DNA from: an uncultured Kordiimonas sp. | GTDB lineage: Bacteria; Pseudomonadota; Alphaproteobacteria; Sphingomonadales; Kordiimonadaceae | Length of the DNA: 64,000 nucleotides | Assembly: GCA_947503575.1 (NCBI GenBank) | Contig: CANNDZ010000002.1 | Location: 62,001 to 126,000, forward strand | Direction: 5' to 3' | Shown here: in pieces, positions 8,903 through 16,885 of the stretch | Layout of the letters: every line of letters starts with the position of its first letter | How positions within the stretch are numbered: the first letter of the stretch is position 1 | Position numbers and translations under genes: made by a program | Notes under the pieces: model-generated | Seen by the model: only the letters and a program-made list of their open reading frames with translations | The model's database searches: none | Told to the model about the DNA's origin: nothing

Positions 8903-9907
8903 ATGCCGACGAACTCATCTCTATATCTGCATATTGGCCATCCGAAAGCTGGGTCAACCACGCTTCAAAAGTTTCTTTTCACCAATTGGCTGGCGCTGCT
9001 TGAGGCCGGTGTAAATATACCCACCGCATCACTTGACCTGGCAACCGCTGATAGTCCACCAGGCAACCCCTTGTGGGCATTAATGCAAGCTTACGACAGT
9101 GAAAGCCTGTCAGCACTCGAAGGATGGGTAGATACAGTACGACAGCAGAAGCCTGAGGCGTCTAAACTCGTTGTATCTTCGGAGGCACTTTTCGATCCAT
9201 CGAAAGCTCACCTGTTTAGTGCACTAGCACAACGTATCCCTATCCATCTTGTCTACTACCTTCGCCGTCAAGACGAATTATTGCTGGCAGCCTGGCGCCA
9301 ATGGGGATTGAAACGCGGACTTTCTTTGGCGGAGCTTGTGGAGCGACGGATAAAAAACGATCAGCCAAACTTCGAAAGCATTGTTAATGCCTGGCAGACT
9401 GAGGTGCCTCTGGCATCCTGCAATATACGCTTTGTCGGCAAACCTTTCCTTAAAGATGGTGACCTTGTCTCAGATTTTTGCACGCAACTCGGACTGGATC
9501 ACGAGCTCCTCAAACCAGTATCGCGACAAAACGAGAGCCTCGACGGGCGTTTGTTACACTATATGAGCCGCCAGCCAGAATTTTTCTCGTCACCGCATGA
9601 CAATCATATTCTGGAATTGCTGACGGACCCGGACCCGAAAGCCAAAAAAGTCCGTGCCAGACTTTCGTTGAACCAATTCAGAGACATTCATGACCATTTT
9701 GAGCCCGGCAATCAAAGACTGTTAGCTCGTTTTCAACCAGATATGATCGGCATACCAGTGATTGAGGAAGAAACTGCACCGATATTTGAACAAGGCGATA
9801 CAATTAGCATCGAAAGTCAAAATAATTATATCTCAGAACAGCTTGAGAGATTGAAGACCTCCAACGACCCTCAGATTGCCCGCTTGCGGAAAATCCATCT
9901 GTCCTAG
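8903..9907 (+). CDS. Sulfotransferase-like P-loop protein
   Basis: The 334-residue protein starts with a beta strand and a phosphate-binding loop, LYLHIGHPKAGSTTLQKFL (about residues 7-25), which matches the 5'-phosphosulfate loop of PAPS-dependent sulfotransferases. Later it has LVVSSEALF and IHLVYYLRRQDELLLAAWRQ, resembling the segment that binds the 3'-phosphate. No acceptor can be predicted. There is no signal peptide or membrane helix, so it is cytoplasmic. The C-terminal 100 residues are unlike anything I recognise and end in a helical, charged tail. It stands alone between groESL and a convergent gene, with no polysaccharide or lipid genes nearby. A glycan- or lipid-modifying role is possible but unsupported. 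Confidence 0.68.
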   Translation: MPTNSSLYLHIGHPKAGSTTLQKFLFTNWLALLEAGVNIPTASLDLATADSPPGNPLWALMQAYDSESLSALEGWVDTVRQQKPEASKLVVSSEALFDPSKAHLFSALAQRIPIHLVYYLRRQDELLLAAWRQWGLKRGLSLAELVERRIKNDQPNFESIVNAWQTEVPLASCNIRFVGKPFLKDGDLVSDFCTQLGLDHELLKPVSRQNESLDGRLLHYMSRQPEFFSSPHDNHILELLTDPDPKAKKVRARLSLNQFRDIHDHFEPGNQRLLARFQPDMIGIPVIEEETAPIFEQGDTISIESQNNYISEQLERLKTSNDPQIARLRKIHLS

Positions 9908-9943
9908 CGAGCCGACATATCGGCCCGCATCGATGTTTTACCC

Positions 9944-10498
9944 TCAGTTTTCCAAAGACTGGAACTGGGAACTGCGAATGTGTTCTTTCACGATCTCGAA
10001 AGCCAATGCATCGCGCAGTTCAAAATCAGCAGGCTTTGCCCAATCCCGGCCGATTTTTTCCCATCTTGGGTCTGTCGGTGCAATGCCGAGGGAACGGACA
10101 TAGTCATCGTCAACAACAACATATTGCTGGCGATAGCACAGCAGATATCCGCCATGCTCTGCATGGATAGAGCAGGCCTCTTCATAGTCGGCAAACCATA
10201 TATTCCAGTAAACATGGCATCGTCTGGGGTTTAGAAAGGCAGCAAAGTCAGGATTTTCAGCAGTACCAAAACACTCCAAAACAGCTTTCCAGTTTGGGAA
10301 ACCAATCTCGCGGGCAACTGCCGCCAATGCATGTTTTCGCTGTATTTCCGTGCCAAGAGCTACGGCAGGGCTGTTTTTACGCAGCAACTCAAGGGCAACT
10401 GGATCGCTGTCCATGGCGTTTTTGTGCAAAACCCGAGCCTGGGTTTTCAGATAGTCGATGATACGAGCGGATGCACCGCCCCGTTCAGTGGGTGACAT
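9944..10498 (-). CDS. Uncharacterised protein with an N-terminal helical repeat-like motif
   Basis: I do not recognise this 184-residue soluble protein as a whole. The N-terminal third (IDYLKTQARVLHKNAMDSDP and HALAAVAREIGFPNWKAVLE) resembles a motif often seen at the head of ankyrin-type proteins, where A-x-x-x-I-A-R-E-x-G-F-x-S-W recurs. The C-terminal two thirds, rich in Trp, Tyr and Cys (RRCHVYWNIWFADYEEACS), have no family I can name. There is no signal peptide. The ATG at 10498 has GGAGAG seven bases upstream; the ATG at 10513 lies inside that ribosome-binding site and is less likely. It converges with the sulfotransferase-like gene. Confidence 0.6.
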   Translation of the reverse strand: MSPTERGGASARIIDYLKTQARVLHKNAMDSDPVALELLRKNSPAVALGTEIQRKHALAAVAREIGFPNWKAVLECFGTAENPDFAAFLNPRRCHVYWNIWFADYEEACSIHAEHGGYLLCYRQQYVVVDDDYVRSLGIAPTDPRWEKIGRDWAKPADFELRDALAFEIVKEHIRSSQFQSLEN

Positions 10499-10691
10499 AA
10501 CATGTCTCTCCATATCGTGGACATCTACCGCTCTCTCGTGTCCTGAAGAACCATGCAAACTGCAACAGGTCTAATATATGATGTATAGCAAGGCGCGGTG
10601 GCTTTGGGCGGGCAGGCATCCTTACAAGGCCTGTCCTCCACTTATGCTGTCTCTCGTCAAACGTCAACCAGCGAAGCAGACCAGCTGGTGA

Positions 10692-12470
10692 TTATAGTTT
10701 TAAAAATGAAAGATCAGGCACGTCGTGTGTTGCATTGCTCAACAACTGCCTGGTGAACTCAGCTTCCGCATCAAGACCCAATTTTACTTGTGTTTGCCAT
10801 AAACCAAATAGCGACCCCGTACTGTTTGGGTGCCGAATCAGGCTTGCCTTGAAAGCCTGCTCGGCCTGCTCATAGTCTCCACCCAGGTAATAAGCAGCTC
10901 CAAGGGACTGCTCGGCAGCATAATACCAGAACGGCGGTTCAAGGTACCCCAGGCTATTTTGCAGCAGCACACTTTTATTCAGCAGTTCGACCGCACCATC
11001 ATAATTGCCGCCCGCCATTAGCCGTTTGGCAGCAATAGTATTGGCGGCAATTTCAAGAATGGCGGCAGCCGGGATATCAGCGGATTGAATAGTCCTGTGC
11101 CCCATGAGGCGCTCAATCGCCTCTTGTTCTTCCCAGGCCCGGTCATCCCCCGCCTCTGCAAACACTTTGCCCCGCGCGTAATGCCACATAGCCTGTAGAT
11201 AAGGAAAGTCATCACCAGGGTTTGGCAGAGCTTCAACATCCTCTAACTGACCAAATTGAGCGTAAGCAAAATACGGCGCAGCCTTGATGGGTGGCAGCCA
11301 TGCCGCCTGCGAAATTTTATCAACAGGCAGCAGCCCATCCAGAATTTCGGCATACTCAAGGGCAGTTTCTCTATCCTCGGCCATTTGGGCAGAAACCAGC
11401 ACAAAGTGCGCGTTATGGGGATAATAGCCGTAACGATACAGCGACGAGCCCTTAGTTTGCGCCAGATAATCAGCATCAATTTCTGCTGCCTTTTTATTAA
11501 CCTCAAGACTGTCAAGATAACGTCCAATACGGAAATAAATATGGCTGGGCATATGCGTCAGATGACCCGAAGCAATGGACAAAGCTGCAAGCCGGTCCGC
11601 ATGAATTTCTGATTGTTGCACCTGCACGCTGGCTTCGTACAAATGAATGTGCAAATGGATAGCACCATAATGATCAGGGTTTTCCCCTAGCACACCATTA
11701 ATCACGTCAAGCGCTGTTTGTATGTGGGAACGGGGTGTTACAAAGTCGCGCTCCCAATAATTCCAGGGCGAAGTGTCCATCAAGGCTTCGGCGTATAAGG
11801 TGGCAATGTCCTGGTCCTTGGGAAAACGACCATGAACAATTGCCATGGCATCGGCGTATCGCTGGTCCAGGTCACTGCGGGAGATGGTTGCATCAGCGCT
11901 GTAGCGAACTGACGCTGCTTCAATCAGGGCTTTTTCACGATCATTTGCATTTTCTTTCAGGGCGACCGCCGTTTCGGTGGCGGCAAGCGCGCGCAAGCCA
12001 GATGCTTCGTCCATCGCAGCGTTTATATTTGGCCCCAATGCGATGGCTTCCCCCCAAAAACAAATCGCGCACTTTGGATCAAGCGTCTGTGCCTTTTTGA
12101 AGGCGCGAATGGCCTCCCAATGATTAAACCCATAAAGGAGGGAAAAACCCTGCCTGAAATAGGCCTGTGCTTCGGAGTTATTGCTGGAAATGGTGAAGTC
12201 CCGCAAACCCAGCCCTGCAAACAGCGGCACATCCGAATACGTAGGTTCGGACGCATTTGCAGTTTGGAACAAAAGACTGGCTAGATCTGGCTTGAAGTAA
12301 GCACCCCGTTTCGCGCCGCGTGGACCGCACAGGTTTTGTCGGTATGTGGATGGATCAAAAGCATAATCTTCCATAGTCGCAGTATTGGCCTGCCGGTCGG
12401 CAGGTGTAACCAATTGCGTGCCTGCCAAAACCGCAAGCAGAGTGACCGGCGTTATTATCTCTCTTTTCAT
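10692..12470 (-). CDS. Exported TPR protein with a conserved histidine cluster
   Basis: The 592-residue product has a signal-peptide-like N-terminus (basic start, hydrophobic TPVTLLAVLAGTQL) and is probably periplasmic. Tetratricopeptide-like helices run through most of it: FRQGFSLLYGFNHWEAIRAFKKA and CAICFWGEAIALGPNIN in the first half, AAYYLGGDYEQAEQAFKASL at the end. The middle contains H272, H274, H276, E279, H303, H306 and H310 within 40 residues (HLHIHLYEA, then HLTHMPSHIYFRIGRY). I recall this pattern from other bacterial TPR proteins of unknown function; it could bind a metal. The start at 12470 was chosen because GGGGGAA lies just before it. It is monocistronic. Confidence 0.72.
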   Translation of the reverse strand: MKREIITPVTLLAVLAGTQLVTPADRQANTATMEDYAFDPSTYRQNLCGPRGAKRGAYFKPDLASLLFQTANASEPTYSDVPLFAGLGLRDFTISSNNSEAQAYFRQGFSLLYGFNHWEAIRAFKKAQTLDPKCAICFWGEAIALGPNINAAMDEASGLRALAATETAVALKENANDREKALIEAASVRYSADATISRSDLDQRYADAMAIVHGRFPKDQDIATLYAEALMDTSPWNYWERDFVTPRSHIQTALDVINGVLGENPDHYGAIHLHIHLYEASVQVQQSEIHADRLAALSIASGHLTHMPSHIYFRIGRYLDSLEVNKKAAEIDADYLAQTKGSSLYRYGYYPHNAHFVLVSAQMAEDRETALEYAEILDGLLPVDKISQAAWLPPIKAAPYFAYAQFGQLEDVEALPNPGDDFPYLQAMWHYARGKVFAEAGDDRAWEEQEAIERLMGHRTIQSADIPAAAILEIAANTIAAKRLMAGGNYDGAVELLNKSVLLQNSLGYLEPPFWYYAAEQSLGAAYYLGGDYEQAEQAFKASLIRHPNSTGSLFGLWQTQVKLGLDAEAEFTRQLLSNATHDVPDLSFLKL

Positions 12471-12729
12471 GTATTCCCCCAAAAGTGCTTACACACTTTT
12501 TGTCGTACTGATTATGGCGGAGTATAACGGGTGTGCAGTGCTTCGTCTATCCAGCCCAGTCTGTTAAGACCTCAACAAAAATCGAAGTTGCGCATTGTGG
12601 GGCCGGAACCACCTCAAAAACACATGCTATACAAACGGTTTATCATAAAGTGCAAAAGTAGTATCCATGGCTGGATATGCGGTGCAATGCATGCAGTAGT
12701 GTGATTTCAAAACCCAAAAGGCGGCGTCA

Positions 12730-13488
12730 GTGAAATCTTTTGTCTTCAAGATATATGGCCTTATCGGTTATGCCCTTGGCATCCTTAGTTTGTTGGCGTT
12801 CGTACTGTTTGCCAACAATGGGTTTGTTGATCTTGGCCTGTGGCTTCGCGACCCGATTTTGGGTGCGTTTGCAATAGACCTGCCAACCGCGCCTATCGCC
12901 GGTAATCCATATACCGTCAACTTGGGATTAATCCTGATTTTTGGGCTTCAGCACAGCATCATGGCACGCCCTGGTTTCAAGGTATGGCTAACCAAAATAG
13001 TGCCCTCGCCTCTGGAACGCAGCACTTATGTAATGGCCACGGCGTTAGCCATTTTTGTCTTAATCCTTTTTTGGCAACCCCTGCCCGACATTATTTGGCA
13101 AGTTCAAACTGATTGGCTACGAACACTTGTCCAAGTCATCTATTGGTGTGGATGGGGCATCAGTTTTCTTGCCACACAAATGATCGATGGTTTGCATCTT
13201 ATGGGCATAAAACAGTCATTTAGTGCAGGAAAGGTCGGTAGTGAGGTAAAAAAATTCGTTACGCCAGCATTTTATGGTTTGGTGCGCCATCCCATTCAAA
13301 CAGGTATTGTCATCGCCATGCTGGCAACGCCCGATATGACGGCGGGCCGGGCAGTTCTTGCGTTCGGCGTTATTTTTTACATCTTCGTTGGTCTGTATTT
13401 TGAAGAGCGTGACCTGATTGTAGAATTTGGCTCAACATACCAGAATTATAAGAAACGCGTCCCAGCCCTGTTCCCAAAGTTCTGGTAA
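12730..13488 (+). CDS. mddA: Integral membrane methyltransferase, MddA (methanethiol S-methyltransferase) type
   Basis: The 252-residue protein has five or six membrane helices and belongs to the NnrU / isoprenylcysteine methyltransferase-like superfamily. The family pattern seen is FGLQHSIMARPGFK, PLERSTYVMAT, a tryptophan-rich middle, QMIDGLHLMGIKQ, and the C-terminal donor site GLVRHPIQTGI plus YFEERDLIVEFGSTYQNYKKRVPALFP. MddA proteins methylate methanethiol to dimethyl sulfide with S-adenosylmethionine. The start is a GTG at 12730 with AAAGGCGG upstream. It stands alone between divergent and convergent neighbours. The match to MddA is by recall of the family pattern; another small thiol or lipid methyltransferase is possible. 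Confidence 0.68.
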   Translation: MKSFVFKIYGLIGYALGILSLLAFVLFANNGFVDLGLWLRDPILGAFAIDLPTAPIAGNPYTVNLGLILIFGLQHSIMARPGFKVWLTKIVPSPLERSTYVMATALAIFVLILFWQPLPDIIWQVQTDWLRTLVQVIYWCGWGISFLATQMIDGLHLMGIKQSFSAGKVGSEVKKFVTPAFYGLVRHPIQTGIVIAMLATPDMTAGRAVLAFGVIFYIFVGLYFEERDLIVEFGSTYQNYKKRVPALFPKFW

Positions 13489-13512
13489 GAAAAATCACTG
13501 GTCCTGATAATC

Positions 13513-14217
13513 CTACTTCTTGTTTCTAAGCAGCCTGTATTCCCCGGTAACTTTGGTGAACTTAAGCGCAATAGCCAGCGCAATCATCAGAGGTGCAAGG
13601 GAGATAAGCAAGGCTGAGAATGTTGAATAGCGTGAGCCCGCGACAGCGTCCAGATAAGCCAGGCGCGCTGACGTATATGCGCGCAAATAGCCACCGATAA
13701 TCTGCTTGTCCATTTCCCCGATACCACCAGTAATTTCATCAAGACCAAGCAGCAGATTTGTTGGTATGTCTGCAGGAAAGTCTTCGTTGGCAAGCACAAG
13801 GCGCAAATCTGAATTTTTACCTTTTACCCACTGGCACAGCCCACTCACCTCAGGCTTGTCGGCATTTTCTTCACAGGCGTAAATGGTATACACATCAAAC
13901 CAGTTTTCCAGCGCCCTCGATTTTTCTTCCGCCACTTCGCGGTATTCTTCAAGCGCGTTGTCAGATCGCAGCAAACGGGCTTCTTCAAAGACACCAACAA
14001 CCGAAATCAGAGCAAAGGCAACCCAGACATATTCCGCAAGCTTCCATTGCACTGCAGTTAGAGGAAACTTGAACACAAGCACGTAGTGTAACACGATAAG
14101 AGCAAAGAAAAATGCCGCACCAATCATGACTGGATTGGTCGACAGTTCCAGCAATCTTTCCACGCCTGTATCTCCAAAATTGGCCCACCTAAACCAAGGA
14201 GCCGCTTGGCCAGGCAC
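13513..14217 (-). CDS. Uncharacterised membrane protein with a large soluble loop
   Basis: I do not recognise this 234-residue protein. It has two membrane helices near the N-terminus (about residues 28-50 and 62-82) and one near the C-terminus (about 202-220). A soluble region of roughly 115 residues lies between. The loop has two cysteines in a CEENADKPEVSGLC arrangement and is otherwise acidic. Three helices would put the loop and the basic C-terminus on opposite sides of the membrane. It converges with the MddA-like gene, with 24 bases between stops. The upstream gap to the thioesterase is short and no regulatory signal stands out. No enzyme motif is visible. Confidence 0.6.
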   Translation of the reverse strand: MPGQAAPWFRWANFGDTGVERLLELSTNPVMIGAAFFFALIVLHYVLVFKFPLTAVQWKLAEYVWVAFALISVVGVFEEARLLRSDNALEEYREVAEEKSRALENWFDVYTIYACEENADKPEVSGLCQWVKGKNSDLRLVLANEDFPADIPTNLLLGLDEITGGIGEMDKQIIGGYLRAYTSARLAYLDAVAGSRYSTFSALLISLAPLMIALAIALKFTKVTGEYRLLRNKK

Positions 14218-14302
14218 ACGCCCTGATCGCCGGATAGTGGGTTGATGAGACTGCTAAATCAAGTCTTCACCAGTGCCGCAACCAATTATTCGCCCGCCAG
14301 GG

Positions 14303-14725
14303 CTATGATTTGCGCAACTTTTTTAGAATACCGCTGAATGTCAGGATTGTTGTATCACCAGTATAGATTTTACCGCGCACAAACAAAATTGACCGTGTGG
14401 CTTTAGTAACCTCACCTGACGCTTCAATCAGCGCGTTTTCTGGGCCAGCAGAAACAAATTCGCTGTTGAACCCAACGGTGACTGCCATCCCGTCCAAATG
14501 CTCTTTAGCGATAGCAAACAGTGCAAAGTCCGCAAAACTCATCAGCAGGCCGCCATGTAGCATACCGCCGCCATTCATGTGCTTGCGTTCAGACACAAAA
14601 GCACAGCGAACCGTGCCATCCGTTTCCTGACGGTAAAAAAACGGCCCAATGGTATCCTCAAAAGGATCGACACTGCCCCATGTGCGGTACCCGTTCTTTA
14701 ACAGGTCATCTTTACTTATTGTCAT
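14303..14725 (-). CDS. PaaI-type hotdog-fold thioesterase
   Basis: The 140-residue product has the hotdog thioesterase pattern: HMNGGGMLHGGLLMSFADFALF, where the H-G-G and the following D are the catalytic segment, then VTVGFNSEFVSAGP and a C-terminal TILTFSGILKKL. Family members hydrolyse acyl-CoA, often phenylacetyl- or medium-chain CoA; the real substrate is unknown. The start at 14725 has AGGCGAG upstream; the frame is open further back to 14914, but that part overlaps the sialidase-like gene and is not hotdog-like. It is the third gene of a leftward AIM24-sialidase-thioesterase run. The grouping suggests co-expression rather than a clear common pathway. Confidence 0.82.
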   Translation of the reverse strand: MTISKDDLLKNGYRTWGSVDPFEDTIGPFFYRQETDGTVRCAFVSERKHMNGGGMLHGGLLMSFADFALFAIAKEHLDGMAVTVGFNSEFVSAGPENALIEASGEVTKATRSILFVRGKIYTGDTTILTFSGILKKLRKS

Positions 14726-14744
14726 AGTCTCGCCTGCGTTCAAT

Positions 14745-15872
14745 TTATGTGACATTGAGGATCGTGCCTTCAATGCCACGAATTCCTTTGTTGTCCGCGA
14801 TATAGTACGCCACCAGAATTCGTCCATCAGAAAGAAGGGTCGCAGACGGATACCCCGTGTCGCGGCTGGGGCTGTCATCTCGAATGATAATCTCCGGTGC
14901 TGTCGCCAACTCATCTAAAGAAGACACTATTCTAGCCCGTACACCCATTGGTTTGTGCCTATAGCCATATACCAAAAACAAACGCCCATCCGGCAGGATA
15001 AGCGGATCATATGGGTGACCAACGACATCAACCGACGTGGGCTCGCTCATACGATCCAGCGCTGGGCCCGTTGATATGACCAGCCGGTCTTCATTGTCGG
15101 TTGTGCGGTGAAACACCGTCAGGTTGTTATTCGGCCAGGCAACCATGGCAGGTTCTTGCAAGTTCATGCTGTCATCCAGCAACACGTCCGGTGTCATTTG
15201 CCAGCTGTCACCCCGATCAAGCGACTTAAAGAAGCGCGTTCGTTGTTTGGAATCGCCTCGTGGCCCTGCGGTATATCCTGCGAAGACGAGCGTGCCGTCA
15301 TCCCGCTCTGCCATTCGGCCTCGGACAGCAACAGAGCCGTATGCGTATGGCCCTCCTGCTACGTCCCCTGCTTCATTAAGCGGGAGTTCAATATAGTCAG
15401 ACCAGGTAGCGCCTTCGTCATTGCTGGTGCGCACGTAGCCACCCCAAAATACATACCCCGCGCCATAATGTTCCGACATAAGCACCTGACGACCCTCTTC
15501 CTTCAGGCGGTTTGCCGTTTCAATTGTCACGGGATACCAAAGGAAGCCCTGCTGCAACAATCGGCCACTGGAATGCACGAACAGGTTTGCATCCTGATCA
15601 CCAGCCTCAGGATGCGTTGGTAAAGACTGAGCGTCGCCAATAGGCTCCAGCGCAGACGTGAAACGCCGCTGCGCTACATGGGACCGGAAATGCACGTGAT
15701 CAACGGCATTCAGTTGGTCCTCAACTGGTTCACCAAACAACCACCGGTGGTCAGGTGCGCGCCTGAATGCCAAAAGCACATCACCAGATGGCAGTGTTAC
15801 AACGCTTGGAAACGCCGAGAAGAATCGCTCTGACCGATACAGAACGATGTGTTTTTCGATGCCGATCGACAT
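14745..15872 (-). CDS. Sialidase-like BNR-repeat protein, cytoplasmic
   Basis: The 375-residue protein has a six-bladed beta-propeller look with Asp-box motifs: TSNDEGATWSDY and SLDRGDSWQMT (S-x-D-x-G-x-x-W). Near the N-terminus VVTLPSGDVLLAFRRAPDHRW resembles the first blade of exo-alpha-sialidases. It is shorter than secreted sialidases and has no signal peptide, so a glycan-degrading role outside the cell is unlikely. Similar proteins are annotated as sialidase family or exo-alpha-sialidase without proven activity. The start has AGGGA six bases upstream. The gene starts eight bases after the AIM24 gene and is followed by the thioesterase. Confidence 0.72.
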   Translation of the reverse strand: MSIGIEKHIVLYRSERFFSAFPSVVTLPSGDVLLAFRRAPDHRWLFGEPVEDQLNAVDHVHFRSHVAQRRFTSALEPIGDAQSLPTHPEAGDQDANLFVHSSGRLLQQGFLWYPVTIETANRLKEEGRQVLMSEHYGAGYVFWGGYVRTSNDEGATWSDYIELPLNEAGDVAGGPYAYGSVAVRGRMAERDDGTLVFAGYTAGPRGDSKQRTRFFKSLDRGDSWQMTPDVLLDDSMNLQEPAMVAWPNNNLTVFHRTTDNEDRLVISTGPALDRMSEPTSVDVVGHPYDPLILPDGRLFLVYGYRHKPMGVRARIVSSLDELATAPEIIIRDDSPSRDTGYPSATLLSDGRILVAYYIADNKGIRGIEGTILNVT

Positions 15873-15880
15873 ATATGTCC

Positions 15881-16732
15881 CTAAAAACTGTTATCGCCAT
15901 CCAGCATACGGCCAACCCCACCAAGCAGCGAGCCTTCACCGCGGTCCTTGCCGCCAGTTTGCGGTGCCGCGGCCAGCATCCGTCCTGCAAGACGACTAAA
16001 CGGCAGGCTTTGCATCCATACCTTGCCAGGTCCGGTTAGTTTGGCAAAAAACACCCCTTCGCCGCCAAAGATCATGGATTTAATGCCGCCAACGCGCTCG
16101 ATATCCATATCCACGTCCGATGTCATAGCTGCCAGACAACCAGTATCCACATGCAGCACCTCACCAGGGGCGAGCGCACGTTCAACAACGGTGCCGCCGA
16201 TGTGAACGAAAGCCCAACCATCGCCCGTAAGGCGTTGCATAATGAAACCTTCGCCGCCGAACAAACCGGTCATAATCTTTTGCTGAAATGCGATGCCGAT
16301 TTCAACCCCGCGCGCAGCGGCCAGAAAACTATCTTTCTGGCAAATCAGTTCACCGCCTACCTCGTCCAGCTTGATCGCCATGATATTGCCAGGAAACGGC
16401 GAGGCAAATGCAACCCGTGCCTTACCACCACCGTTATGGGTAAAAACGGTTGTAAACAGGCTCTCGCCAGTGATCAGGCGCTTCCCAGCCCCCAACAGCT
16501 TTCCCATAAAGCCGCCTTCCTGCCCTGAACCATCTCCAAACACAGCATTCATGGTGATGCTCTGGTCCTTGAACATCATTGTACCCGCTTCCGCGACAGC
16601 CGACTCTCCGGGGTCCAGTTCAATTTCAACGAACTGCATTTCAGCGCCTTTGATTTCATAGTCAATGTCGTCTGCAACACTGGACCGGCGCTGGTGATGC
16701 GTGATGGGTACGGAAGGAACCTGAGTCGTCAT
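15881..16732 (-). CDS. TIGR00266 / AIM24 family protein
   Basis: The 283-residue protein matches the AIM24 (TIGR00266, DUF124) family. It has DIDYEIKGAEMQFVEIELDP at the start, AGTMMFKDQSITM, a glycine-rich LLGAGKRLITGESLF, then FPGNIMAIKLDE and GGEGFIMQRLTGDGWAFVHIGG. The fold is a beta-barrel-like repeat. Human AIM24 acts in mitochondrial inner-membrane organisation; the bacterial role is unknown. It carries about 20 extra N-terminal residues (rich in T, P, H, R) compared with the family core. The ATG at 16732 has GGAG eight bases upstream. It heads a three-gene leftward operon and is divergent from sppA across a 153-base gap that should hold both promoters. Confidence 0.86.
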   Translation of the reverse strand: MTTQVPSVPITHHQRRSSVADDIDYEIKGAEMQFVEIELDPGESAVAEAGTMMFKDQSITMNAVFGDGSGQEGGFMGKLLGAGKRLITGESLFTTVFTHNGGGKARVAFASPFPGNIMAIKLDEVGGELICQKDSFLAAARGVEIGIAFQQKIMTGLFGGEGFIMQRLTGDGWAFVHIGGTVVERALAPGEVLHVDTGCLAAMTSDVDMDIERVGGIKSMIFGGEGVFFAKLTGPGKVWMQSLPFSRLAGRMLAAAPQTGGKDRGEGSLLGGVGRMLDGDNSF

Positions 16733-16885
16733 AATTATCTCCGATTGAGGCAGTTTAACTATAGAAACCGATAAAATTAGCGCAGCGCCTTGACGCCGGG
16801 CTGCATCGGTCGCACTTTTACAAGTAACGTGTCATTGTAACCAAGCAATGGCGATAGACTATTTTATTTTTTGGAGTTGTTCGTA

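Noticed and set aside
12481-12500. AAAAGTG-CTTACA-CACTTTT hairpin before the TPR gene
   Set aside because: The stem is short and AT-rich and lies directly over the ribosome-binding region; too weak to call as a terminator or operator.
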